Below, one piece after another: positions 24,201 to 35,595 of a DNA stretch of 64,000 nucleotides. Every line of letters begins with the position of its first letter. The stretch's first letter is position 1. A model generated the notes under the pieces. It was not told the origin of the DNA. It saw only the letters and a program-made list of their open reading frames with translations, and did not search any database. The stretch is from positions 17,600,886 to 17,664,885 of the forward strand of contig NC_088789.1 of assembly GCF_949628265.1 (NCBI RefSeq), given 5' to 3'. The translations under genes and the position numbers were made by a program. Source of the DNA: Cloeon dipterum (Eukaryota > Arthropoda > Insecta > Ephemeroptera > Baetidae).

Positions 24201-25793
24201 ATACACACCGATTTAAATTAATTTTTTAAATGTATAATTGGTAAACAGTCATCTAAATAGGCATCTTTTGGCTCTTATGAGCTTGAGATTTTCTCAATGC
24301 TCCAAGCGGCAGATTTTTCAAGATATCAACCTATTTTTCAGAAAACTTGGTTATTTTGACATCTCTATATCACCTTTTCAACTTTTACTAAAAAATCGAA
24401 ATGGCCCTAACAAAAAGTTGAAAAGCTGCATGCAATAATATCAATAAAACCGTGCAAACACCCATTATAGTGTTTAAAATTCAATAAATTATAAATTAAA
24501 TAAATAATAAAACATATTAGCAACCTCGTCGCTTTCCTCGTTAGTTAATTTTTTACATTGGAAACACTTATATTGAGGATTCAATGTGGACCACACAAAA
24601 CAATGTTATTTATCTTTGACAATTAACGTACTTCTCTGACACGGGATGGCCTTGACGCAGACAGTGTCGCCCTGGCGAGGCATGTAGTGAACGTCGCACG
24701 CGCTGTACGAGAAGACAACCATTTTATTGTCAGGGCTGCGGATGAATCCTCCTGAGCTGTTGCACTTCAACACGGTGGACTCAAAGATTTCGTCCTCCTT
24801 CGGCGTCACCTTCACGATTTTGTCTCCGCGCATGGTGTACAGCACCAAGTCATCTAATCACAGGGTTGAAGGAAACACTCTAGTATTTAAAAAAGGTTTA
24901 CCGTCCAAAAAGGTAAAGTTGCAGTTGATGTCACCAAGCTGGACGCTGACATTGTCTGGACCGATGATGAGCGTGTCTGAGGAGGTGTGGTACAGCACCA
25001 CGTACCCCTCTAAAACCTTCAGGTCGTCATCCTTTTCTAAAGTGATCACTTCAACTTCCTGCTCCAGAACTTCGCTCTCAATGTCAATAACTGATTGTGA
25101 GTCCTGCGGAATGAGATTTAATTGTAAGGGGGCAAATTTACAAAAAATGTTTTAATGCAGTTTATTAATGGAATTAGAATTCCACTTTACCACCATTGGG
25201 AAATCTGGAATACTTTACAATTTGCGTTAATTGTATGTATTTAAAATATTTTAGCCTCATTTATCCTACATTTTACACATTGAGTGCACACAAAACGTGA
25301 GAATAAAAAAAATAGATGGAAAAATGGATTTTCATGCTGTCATTTTTTTTCTACAAAACCATAGCATCAGAAAAAAACAGCAAATCCTGAAAATGCACAC
25401 GAAGCAGTACAAATAAAATTTAATCGACTATTACCTCTATTTTCCAGTCGCTGAACTGATCCTTCTTGACGATGACCAGCTTGTCTCCGATTTTGACGTG
25501 CCTCACAGGGTCCACCGGCATGTGGATTCCTCCTGAGAGGACCAGGACGTCGCCCCTGACATCCAAAACGGTGCAGCTCATTGATGCCTGCAATCATTTT
25601 CTTGATAAGACAAAAATTTGCAGGCGAATTTGCGTACAAAGGGCGGAGCGTCGTCCATGGATCTGCTGGTGTCCAGGCCCAGCTGCCGAAGTTCGTCGAG
25701 TTGCTGCTCCAGTTTTCGACCGAGTTGGGCTATGCGATTATTCAGGCGCCTCTTTGTCAGCAAAAATTGAAAGTGAAGCCACAATGAGCCCAT
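18245..25793 (-). CDS. armi: Armitage/MOV10L1-like SF1 RNA helicase, complete
   Basis: Sixteen phase-consistent exons, 5' to 3': 25638-25793, 25435-25587, 24902-25103, 24632-24853, 23266-23435, 22922-23202, 22205-22441, 21676-21866, 21388-21617, 21271-21321, 20974-21143, 20599-20875, 19892-20082, 19715-19841, 19398-19652 and 18245-18595, giving about 1087 residues. The C-terminal half is an Upf1-like SF1B helicase: GPPGTGKT (about residues 663-670), DEAG (782-785), [22 protein letters not shown] (989-999) and ALTRARAL. The first 240 residues are repeated small beta-rich segments (e.g. [25 protein letters not shown]), as in MOV10L1/Armitage rather than MOV10. Known family role: ATP-driven RNA helicase in piRNA biogenesis, working with Piwi-clade proteins in cytoplasmic or perimitochondrial bodies. 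That role is inferred here. The start at 25793 is the first Met of the open frame. Intron 4 (23436-24631) holds dispersed repeats. A broken copy lies downstream at 12909-15540. Confidence 0.9.
23790..24020 (+). repeat. Dispersed repeat family R2, copy in helicase intron 4
   Basis: Shares ordered words with 30540-30760 and 61085-61330, and inverted with 60825-61050. Examples are TCTGA(A/C)AGCTCTC, GTGCAGATC, and (G/A)AGGGCTACC(T/C)TGACGCC followed by a GGTCTT word. Non-coding, class unknown. The segment 24064-24390 just beyond it is copied at 9219-9545. Confidence 0.5.
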
Positions 25794-25874
25794 AAAACGG
25801 TCCCAGTCCTACACAATATTGCGCATTTATATTTATCATGCATGTGTTACTACACAATCCAAAAATGTGCAAAA

Positions 25875-25982
25875 TATGGAAAAGCTACAGTTCTCGCGGA
25901 CTTTACCGTTTATCATACACGCATCAAATCTGTTGTCCCTATACAAATAACATCAAAAGGCGAGAACTGTAACTTTTCCATA
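25875..25982. repeat. 23-base inverted repeat (hairpin) just upstream of the helicase start
   Basis: The arms 25875-25897 (TATGGAAAAGCTACAGTTCTC plus GC) and 25960-25982 are reverse complements at 22 of 23 positions, with a 62-base loop. The pair lies 82 bases upstream of the helicase ATG on the minus strand, probably in the 5' UTR or core promoter. It could be a structured leader, a small fold-back transposon remnant or a small-RNA hairpin; the sequence cannot decide. Confidence 0.7.
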
Positions 25983-26911
25983 AGTATTATTAATTAAGAT
26001 AAAGCATACATACATGCAATTACTTTTCTAACTCTCATTCGCGGCGAGCCATTTCCTTCTGATGAAGGGAAAATTCCAAATTCCGAGAATTCCTGGCAAT
26101 TTTTTCTGCTTCTTTTTCTTGAGCAATCACCGATTGCGTTGACATACGTAGAATACGTAGACACTAATATGTTATGAGATTTATGCAATTTCAGACAGAT
26201 ATGCCAAAGGCAAGAATCTGTAGAAGCAGGAATAAAAACTGATTCGAGCGCTGGTCGGCTAGCTTCCAGAATCAGTCACTAAGAGTCTCTTTGTCTCTTT
26301 TGACTCTGTGCAGTGTGCATAACTGCATAGCATAGCATTTTTACCAGCCGAGCCTTGATAATGAAAACGCGCATTGTGCTGACAAGTGGAATTAGAGGCA
26401 TGAATGAGATTCGAGACGAGGAGGGGAGGAGAAGAAATGAGTGATAGGGGGAAGGGATGTAGTATGATAATACACATAATATAACATGATCTTGCTGTAT
26501 GAACGGGTTGCGGGATGAAGTTAGAGTTAAGACGGGCTTTAAATCATAGTTCTTTTCATATCTCATTTTTTGCTGAAATTAATACATTGATAAAGGTAGG
26601 AATTATAATTGATCATGTTTTATTTCGAGTTGCAAAAAAGTTATTATAATAGTATGTTGAATGGAGGCTAAAATTCCCAATTTAACCTAATGATGCATTT
26701 TTTTAAATTATTTCATGACTATGCCAGTACACCTTTTGGAAATTATTTTTTCATCTTCACATTTTTAATAAAAACAACACAATTTTTGTTTATTTGATAT
26801 TTAAATATTTCATTGATTCATCTCACAATGAGCATTTATTTTATTTAAAATATATTAAATATCTAATGCTAATTAACAAATTTTCAAATGAGGTGATTGG
26901 AACACGAAACT

Positions 26912-26917
26912 TTTATT
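26912..26917 (-). terminator. Poly(A) signal AATAAA (minus strand), CFAP97-like gene
   Basis: AATAAA on the coding strand about 136 bases past the stop codon at 27053. Confidence 0.4.
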
Positions 26918-27052
26918 GCTAATCGAACAAGATTAATTTAATTATGGTGGTGCCACTTAAGACTCATTTTCCATGATTTTTCCAATTTCATTTAATCTAT
27001 TCAAAACACACGGGTACAAACATGACATTCTCGACAATATTAATTTACAAAT

Positions 27053-29827
27053 TCAGCTGTAGGATGAGACCATCGCGCTACTGCCTGCTGCTTTTTTCGA
27101 ATTTGGTCCACCACGTGCATCAGTAATTTTCCGCAGGATGATCTGAAACACAAAAAATAATTATTTTCCTTATTTTCTCTGCCATCGCTGAGGACAATAA
27201 TTTACAAGGTTTTCTCTCTGGATCTTTTCTTGCTGCTTTCTGCGGTTGATCGCGTAACTCGACTCGGCAGGTTTGAAAGCTGCTGTCGCGTTCGGCCGTT
27301 TAATCTTTGACTGCGTCCTCTGCAGCCGGCCCAGCAAATTGGCATTTTCTCGAGCGATTTGGCGATTCTAAAAACCAATCAACAAAAAAAAATAATAATT
27401 TAACAGACTGCTGCGGATTTCTTGTAAATGTATGCCATACATTTTAAGGACTACCTTTCTTTAAATAAACAGGTCACATAAATTAACTTGATTAACTTAA
27501 GATTTTTAGTAATTTTGTTCTTAGAAATTTTGTGGATCAATGTCTCCTTTAAAAAAAGGTCTTTATTTTGTAAAAATGGGTTAGAAATCGGGAAATATTT
27601 CAATACATATTATGCTGCTGGGTAAAATAATTTTAAGTAAGAACAAAAAGTTTGAACAAGTTTTACTATTTGAAAAGCATTAAATTTAATTTTTGTTTCT
27701 CGCTATGCCTGAACTTTAAATTTTCTTTTTTAAATTTTTAAAATATAATCTCTTGGTGCAGTAAAATTAAAAATACAAACTTTTTCCACACTGAATCCGA
27801 CATTGGGCGAAGGGCCGTTAGGCCTCGCATTTCCCGAGCAGCTGCAAGCCCTGAAGGCGGCTTTATGGTTGCCAGCGGCCAGCATGTCGGCCTCCAGCTC
27901 GCTAAGGGCCACCGACAGCAACCGCATCTCGTGCGGATGGCCCATCTGGTAGCGGTGGTTGGGCCGCAGCGACACTGCTTCCGGAATATCCTCAGTCTGC
28001 GTCTCGCTTTCCTGTTTTAGCTCGAATATCGGCGCCTCAGTCTGCGTCTCCATCTCGATTGACAGCGCCGGCGTCAGGGTGGTCGATCCTGTCGACTCAG
28101 ATGACGAGCCGCTCAGATCGGGAACTCGCTGGTCAGGAAGGTTCTCCTCGTCAGTGACAATGGAAGTGGTTTCTAGGTTGCAATTTTCAGCTGGATATAA
28201 ATTCAAGAAAGGATTAAATATTTTTAAATTAATCATGAATTTTAGAAAATGAACAATGACCGACCATAACCTAGATCTAGACAAATTTTAGACTAATTGA
28301 ACGCAAAGAACCATATTTTATTTCACCATCTTTTGGCTTTTTTATATTTTTGCACGCGACGTTTGACACAAATTATAATATATTGCCACTGCCAAATCTC
28401 GGATCCGAACAGTCAGAATTGTAAAAACTGCACACCGTTCGACTCGTCTCGACCTCCACTAGATAGCCGAAGGGTTTAGAGGGTGATAAACCGTCACCCC
28501 TATCTCACCATGCATTGCAGTAATCAGTAAAGATCAAAATCTCGCCGCTTTGAATTTTAAGTAAACTTATTCACTAATCGCAGTACCGCTCTCTTACATT
28601 AATGAAAATCCACGGAAAAACCTTAATTTACCCTTTAAAGAGAGTTCAAAATAAAAATATAATATTTCATCGCACTTTTGCTTTGTAAATTTACATAGTG
28701 TAGGTAGAAAAAAAGGCAAATTGGGGTTGGTGGGCGATCACGATCATCCCTAAAAGCACATCGACTATCTAGGGGAGGTTGATTCGAGTCAAGAGGTGTG
28801 AAAATTTTGTGTTTCTGATGGCTCGAACCCAAGTTTTGGTGATGACAATGTTCACAAGAATTAAAATTTTTAATTATCGCCCATGCTTATTTATTGTGAT
28901 CGATTAGTCGGATCAATAAATCATCCTTCAATGAATTTTCTTCAATAAAAAGGATAAAAAGTTGAATTCATCACATTACGCAAATTTAACAATTTAAATA
29001 ACCGTTTATCCAAATAAATTTTGCTCCAAAAAGCAAGGGATGGACAGAAAAAGAGTCATCTAAAAACAACAGCCCTAGAAATGTATTAAAAATTATTTTA
29101 CCTAAAATATTTTCTTCTTCAGCAATGAGCTCGCTTTCAATCTTTGCTTCTGTGCAGTCTTCTGCAAAAATTTGTGTTTTACACAATAAATAAAAACACA
29201 TTTCAAACCTTTTTACCTGTTATTTTTTCTTCTGTGGTTAAAACTTTTTCTCCACTAAAATTATTGTCGACCTCCTCCTGATCATCATTTTCGTCCTCAG
29301 CCTCAAGTTGGCCTTTTGACAATCGTCAGAGAAAATCGAAGAGAGCAAATGGTGACCTACTTGCCGATTCGTCCGCAGCGATCGAATTCCTGCTCTTGAG
29401 CGACACTTCTTCAGGGTCGAGTTCGTCCTGAGTGTCGTTGTGCACCTCGACGACGGTGATTACGTTTTCAAAGTCGGTGGCGGTGGAACTTTCGGAGATC
29501 GTCAACGACAAGTCATCGCGGCAACTATCGACAAAGCCGTCGTCGCGTATCCCAGGGCTGCGATTACAAACAAAATGAGAAGCGGGAATTTTTCGCCATT
29601 GTTTACGTTTTCACGGACACATGCTTCTCACAATCAAAGAGAAAATTATTATATTGAAATTTATTATTGATTTTTTACCTGTACGCAATGCAGTTCATCA
29701 GTTGTCGTCTTTGGTGGGGGTCAGAAAGGTCAACGCTGGAGATTATTTTTTCCTCTTGCTGCTCCTTCCGCTTTTTCCACTTCTCCCGCTGGAACTTGGA
29801 GCCGAGTAGGAACTTGAGCAGGCTCAT
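27053..29827 (-). CDS. CFAP97/hemingway-like protein, complete
   Basis: Seven exons, 5' to 3': 29679-29827, 29361-29557, 29217-29312, 29102-29161, 27781-28190, 27206-27367 and 27053-27142 (stop TGA), giving about 387 residues, all phases consistent. The start MSLLKFLLGSKFQREKWKKR is the first in-frame Met of the exon. The middle is long, acidic and Ser/Thr-rich with two METQTEAP/SETQTED-type repeats. The C-terminal 80 residues carry the recognisable pattern: NRQIARENANLLGRLQ, then INRRKQQEKIQREN and LIILRKI. This matches the CFAP97 (KIAA1430-like) domain of fly Hemingway and vertebrate CFAP97. Relatives act in motile cilia and sperm flagella, so a ciliary or testis role is inferred. I am moderately sure of the family because the acidic part is not diagnostic. 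The fourth intron (28191-29101) holds an inverted pair of R3 repeats. Confidence 0.75.
28375..28850. repeat. Head-to-head inverted pair of R3 repeats (fold-back element)
   Basis: The left arm (about 28375-28500) and the reverse complement of the right arm (about 28725-28850) align in order: TATTG..., CAGAA..., CACACC..., CTCGTCTCGACCTCCACTAG against CTCGAATCAACCTCCCCTAG, ATAG.CGA, then TTTAGGG(A/T)GAT.. The spacer is about 225 bases. The arms are imperfect. The structure suggests a non-autonomous fold-back or MITE-like element inside an intron of the CFAP97-like gene. Confidence 0.55.
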
Positions 29828-32800
29828 TTGCGGCTCGCGAGACGGCCAAGAAGTGCTGACGCAAGGTCTTTGCCTTCACCCCATGCTGCTAAAAAGTGAA
29901 AACGACTCGTTAGCTCTGATTTTATCACCGCGGCCGGCGTCTTATCGCCGGATCTGAATTTACGCGCGTGTGTGTGCACGAAAATAAAGAATTTAAGTGG
30001 TAGGTGGAAATTGGAAATCCTGAATTTCGAAAAAGAAATGTACGAAGAAGCATAATTCGCTTACTTGCTGGTCAGATAATAAAAAGCAGGCCGTCCGCCA
30101 TGCATATGGCGCTGCCGAAGAAAGCACGCGAGTACTGAGAGGGTGAGCACTCGGCCAGCTGCTTCAAGCACCCTTTCTGTTATTTTCGGTTGCCATGGCG
30201 AAACGCGAGACGCCACCAGCCGAATCAAGAAAAAAACAAATCACGCCTCGCGCCAACCAATTTCCGCGATAACCACCATGATTTATTACAGGCCGGGCCG
30301 AATAAACAGCACCGCGACGTCTGATGAAAATAAATAATGCACACGTGAGCGCTCGGACACGATGCTTTATCGACATTGTGGCGAGCTATATTAATGTTTG
30401 AACCCTCTCTGGTGTAAATCACATAAATGCAAATTTGTTGCTTATCTTGGTGCAGTATCAGATATGGCTAATGCAGAAAAGAAAAACTCGCATTATTCGA
30501 TCTGATATTTATGGATCCTGAAGACTTCTAAATAGGGTCGATTTCCACATATTCTGAAAGCTCTCGATTTGACTACTTCAACGTTGTGCAGATCTTGCAT
30601 GCAGATTGAACAAAATATAGAGACCGTCGGGCGTCGTTAAATGACTATGTTTCAGAATTTAATAATTTCGATCGCTTGAGAGCTACCCTTACGCCAGGGT
30701 TCAATTTCTAACCGATCCTGATGGTCTTATCTGACAAAAAGCTTGTTCCACCGGTAAAAATTACTCACACATTTTATCTAATAGTTAGAAATAAACTAAA
30801 GAAACCTTTTTGAGAAATAAAAAACTCAATAATTGACTAAAAATAACATGAATATGAAAAACATAAAAATGCTAAACTAAAACAACTAAATTATTCGACT
30901 ATTTTAGCATCCTTTGGCACACATTTTGATGTTTAAGCTTCTTTAGAAGTTTAAAACTCGAGTTAATCTCAATTTGTAGGCTCTGGGAGACTGATTTTCT
31001 CAGACTTCACCCTAATTTACCGGTAAAATGGCGCCATATTTTTCCGTTGAGAGAGGTCTTATTGACCCCTTTATAGCATACCCTTTCAACATATTAAAAA
31101 GTCAAAATAGTGCTCAAGAAAAAGTTGAAAAATTGGATATCAAATCTCTACATACCTACTCAGGTAAAACATATTTTTCCAAACAAAAGTTCAAATTGAA
31201 AATTAGTGTACATAACTGAACTTTCAAATTGTCAATTGAATGCATGGTATATTAATTTGTAATAATATTATGAATGTGTTCGCCTGCTTCAATTCCAATT
31301 AGGCAGCCTGTCAGCCAGCCAAGCGAAGCGGGTTGCGTACTCCCAATTTTATCATATCTGGTAATATTTTCCAGTTCATTAATTTGCGCAAATCACGGGC
31401 GTGGTCTTCATTCCGATAGATAAACTGGCAATTCACTCTCTCCGCATCAGAGCTCATCAATCACAATATCCGCGAGATTGGAATTAAAACGAAACAAAAC
31501 TCATTACTTTCAATTAGAGCCGACGGATTTTTACGGCCTGTTTTGCCGCGGGAACCTTGGAAAATGGAGAAATGCTGGCCTTCCACTAATTTCTAGACCC
31601 AAAGTATTCCAAGGGTGTGCGATCGCTGACCCGATAAAATAGCTGTATGCGCGCTCTGTTGAATACGTCTCTGCGTGTCGCGTGGCACAAACAAACGGAC
31701 ACGAAGACGGACGTTTCAAATGCAACTGCACAGATAAAACTCTGTCGTATAAATACTACGCTATCACGACAATAATGTGCACTTGGTCGCCACCAGTAAA
31801 TTTACTTGACCATTAAACTCGAAAATTTGATATCAAAATAAAAATAAAATTGAAGGCAAAATCAATTGTTAAAATTTTAATTCCTCACCTATTTTCAATG
31901 GAACAATATAGTCAGGTTTAAAATTTTAATTGTTAATGAACAGTGACGCCATATTTTGGTGGCTCGCAAATAGTCTATTAAATTATCTTGTTCTTGTTCG
32001 TATTCTTAAAATGGATGTGTATGGCAAAATTAAGAAAAAAATGATTTTTTCTTTTTTCTGAGAATTTTGGGATAGGAAATTCCGCAATTTTCCGTTTAAA
32101 TTTTTAAAAAATAGTCTCCAAAGTTTTCATGCAGAATCAAGCGGCGAGCATTGTCTCCTTTATGTAAAATCAGCATTTCTTTCTCCAGAAGGGGAATTTA
32201 GATCATAATTCTCACACCGTTGGCTAAATCGCGACTAGAAGAATCGAAATCAAGCAAAAATTCATTGACAAACCGTTAGATTTTTTTTAGAAATTTGGCA
32301 AATTAGGACCTTTTATTTATCCCGTATTGATTAATGCAAATTTCAGAGATTAATATTCAAACTAACATCAAGAAGAGGAACAAATAATTTTTATGTCGAA
32401 GGTCACATTCTTCGTCTTGATATTTCTAGAATATATTCGGACTGAATATTGAAATATAGGTCTAATTTTTTATTGGTCACACTGCTCTCCTCCCGTTTCA
32501 CGATCCCCACATGTGAGCGTTTCCATACATTCTGTGTCGACCGGAAGCGTCGGACAAGAAAGAAATGTGTTCTCGCTCGGCGTTTGGTCAGCGCAGCTAG
32601 GCAGGCACTTCTGATTTAAAGGCGCGTGACCTTCTGCTCAATAAATTCAGAATAACAATGGAGCCATTTGGAGGGGGCGGGGAGGCAGGTGTTACATTTT
32701 TTAGGGGGAACTCAAGCAACAACAAATGACCGCGTGCGGCCTTGACTCCTTTTTTTCGAGAGGGCAGGTGCGCAATTTAAGAAACCGCTCGGCTGGCGTG

Positions 32801-35100
32801 TGTAATTAAAGGCTTGTTTTCGTGACCGCAACACTCGTCAAGTCTCGACGAGAGTAAAAAATTGTTTTGACTTTATTTGAAATGTCTTTCAAGCACTTGA
32901 GACTGCAAAAGAGACATTCAAAAGTGTAATGTTTCAGCCTTTTTTCAATTTAAATGTTTTATTGGGTTCTTTTTTAGAAATGTTTTAACTGCCCATATGA
33001 AGTGATGTGCAAGACGATTGTATTGATTATCTTTTCGGTGACCGCAATGATGTTTAGTGCAACGATTATTTACCAACTATTCTCCTAAAATAGGCTATAA
33101 AACAGACCAAGACAATGATTAAAATAATTGACTATTTGTTTAGCAAAATTCGATAAATTTTGCCCGTCATTTCTCATAAATAGATTTTTTTAAGTTCTTA
33201 ATTTTCTTAGGATTTTTGGCACAGACTTTTGATAAACTTTATATATTGATTCTTGTAAGTTACGACTGTCAAGAATATTGGATTGAGGCCGACACGAATT
33301 ATCTAAATATCCCAGCAATTTAATAAGAGCTGAAATTTGCAGCGTCTGCCTGGTTGTTAGACCAATTATTGGTGAAATAAGTGTTGGCACTGACCAAAAG
33401 CTCATCTTACCTCAGTAACCCAGAAACCCAGATACCGTATTCATTATTCAGCTGATCAAAAATTAAAATAGAGTCGCAGCCTGTTGAGCCTCTTTCCGAT
33501 CTCATTTCAATATGCACCCTCTACGGCTCACGTGTCGGAGGAAAGAAAAGTCGAGCACGCGCTGCATGCAGAGAGCATTTTTCAAGCGTGCAGACATTTT
33601 CCCCACTCGCAATATGTGCAATCTGCAGCTACGATCTCTAATTCTGCGTGCTTAATTTTCTCCACGTCTTGTGATGTCGCGTGAAAAATAAGCCGCAGTT
33701 GGTGAAAAGCAAATCGATTTCCTCGCCGCTCGCACAATGGACAATGACACAGCGCGCGGCAGCTCACTTTTCACGGCCTTTGAGATTTCCAGGTTAGATA
33801 CAATCATTAAGAAAAGCAGCATATCGAATGAGTCGTGCGGCGGCCGGCCACTCTGCTTGCGTCACACGCCGAAACTGTGGAAAACATTGCGTTCAGCACG
33901 CCGCGACCAAGACATTAAACCCCCATCTCGGATTTGAATTCATTGCGGTTGCTTACGTCGACTGCTCGTGACCTTCGCTGTATTTATAGCTTTGATTATT
34001 TCGGAGAAAAAATTGTTTGATACAAATAAATTTTTGATCACCAGTACAAGAAAAATGCTCGAAGTAGAACAGGAAAATTTCCTTAGCTGCAACGTCAAAA
34101 TTGAAATTCTAGTTCTACTCTACAGTAAATTACCGATTTAAAAAAAATGTGTATCGCAATTGAGAGTTTGTAAAGTTTTCCGACAGGAAGATCTAGTTTG
34201 CACCAATTATGCAGATTCAGCGTAATTTACTGCATGTTATATGCAACAGTGTGTCTCGTTTTTCTGATGCGATCGTGTATGAGAGAGTAAAAAACCAGTG
34301 CTGCTGAGATTTGAATAGAAAAAGCACACGCCGGGCTCGTTTTAATTAAGCGTCGGCGATTGGTATCGCGCACTCTGTATGCACTCCGACTTGGTTCATT
34401 CGCCAGCAAGAAGCAGTGCCGAGACTCTTGAGAATAGCAATTATGTAAAATGGCGCGGGAAACGGGGTTAATAGGTTGAATATGATAAATGTGCTGCGAG
34501 CTGCGAGTCTGCACCTAAACACTTTGCATATAATGAAAACTCGATTGAATTGCATTATTATTGATTGTTCACAGTCAACCTTGCTCTATGAGAACTCGGA
34601 AACTTTGATTTGAATATCTCCCTTCATAATAATGTTGTAATGGTTTAAAGTAAACATTGTAAACACCCTGTAGGCATGGGTCATAAGATTTGGACGAAAT
34701 TTGCTGGAGATGTTTGCCTAATTAGCATATGTCGCACCCTCTAGTATTTTGATTCAAAATTAATAAAGATAAATTCAAAAAATTGGCTATTCTCATGGGA
34801 CTAATTTGTTTTTGTTTTGAAATATTTTTCTTGTTGCTTAAACTTAAGACTATTGCGTACAATTTTTAGCAAGCACCGGAAATGTTAAAAATTAAACATT
34901 TCTTTACTAAGAAAAGTGATGGTTCACCTAAATTTTGCTACTCGCTCTTAAAAAATATGCCAAAAATTTCCATTCATTTTTTTAAGAATTATAGAAATAA
35001 GGAAATCCTGTTTCTTTCATTTCTAAATTTATTCCCATACTTTGCTTTTTTTTATTCTGTTCAAGACGTCATAGCCAAAAATAAATATCCTGCCCAGAAA
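29828..35100. other. Divergent intergenic region, no supported gene
   Basis: Lies between the 5' ends of the minus-strand CFAP97-like gene and the plus-strand Ser/Pro-rich gene, so both promoters are expected at its edges. It holds an R2-family repeat (30540-31170) and a short R4-like repeat (about 34670-34745). The many open frames under 100 residues show no splice context, repeats or domain. No RNA gene was recognised. Confidence 0.5.
30540..31170 (+). repeat. R2 family repeat, longest copy
   Basis: The first 220 bases match 61085-61330 and 23790-24020 (GAGAGCTACCCTTACGCCAG, GATGGTCTTATCTGA). The tail near 31070-31150 (AAAAAGTCAAAATAGTGCTC, AAAAAGTTGAAAAATTG) matches the outer part of the copies at 60660-60720 and 24370-24425. 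So the family is at least about 600 bases long and other copies are internally deleted. Non-coding. Confidence 0.55.
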
Positions 35101-35595
35101 GAAAACCGGATCTCATGCTCCCGCGTTGGCAGGCGCCTCCTGCTCGCACATTTCGAGAGGGGGTGCTGCTGGTCATCCGCAAATCACGTTCGGCGGAGTG
35201 TGTATAATAAGCGGTCGATGAGCTGACGGCCAGTGATTAGCATGTTGCTAAAGGGGTCAGCGGCGGGCGCTCGAGGGCGGCAGGGAGGGGTTGGATGGCC
35301 TTGCCACCCCATGTGGCCGGCTCATTTCGTGCCGAGAGCTGGCCAGGTGCGGAGGGAGTACGTTGCAGCCCGCGGGACAGTGTACGCGAAAATGTGCAAC
35401 ACATGCGGCGCCAGGCCTTATCACCGTGTCGGCCGATAGTGCAGCCGCTATTACCATGATAGCCGGTGCCGGCGGTGGCGGTGTTTTGGACAATCAGTGT
35501 GGGCGAGTGAATTTGGCACGCAACCCAGTCCACGCGGATTTGCATGCGGGACGATTAGCATCGCTGATGAGACAAATTGCTCACTCTGCGAACGC
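35100..35595 (+). promoter_or_regulatory. GC-rich 5' region of the Ser/Pro-rich gene
   Basis: A sharp switch from AT-rich to GC-rich DNA near 35100 is followed directly by the first coding exon. The coding frame stays open upstream to about 35497 but with no ATG before 35596. An upstream exon joined within this stretch cannot be excluded. I place promoter and 5' UTR here on composition and position only. Confidence 0.4.

Larger units (their letters stand above)
25794..27052. other. Helicase 5' region and 3' flank of the CFAP97-like gene
   Basis: The helicase promoter should lie in the lower part of this stretch, but I see no clear TATA box. A strong inverted repeat sits at 25875-25982. From 26560 to 27050 the DNA is very AT-rich, and TTTATT at 26912-26917 could be the CFAP97-like gene's poly(A) signal on the minus strand. 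Minus-strand open frames at 26259-26566 have no motif or splice support. Confidence 0.5.
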
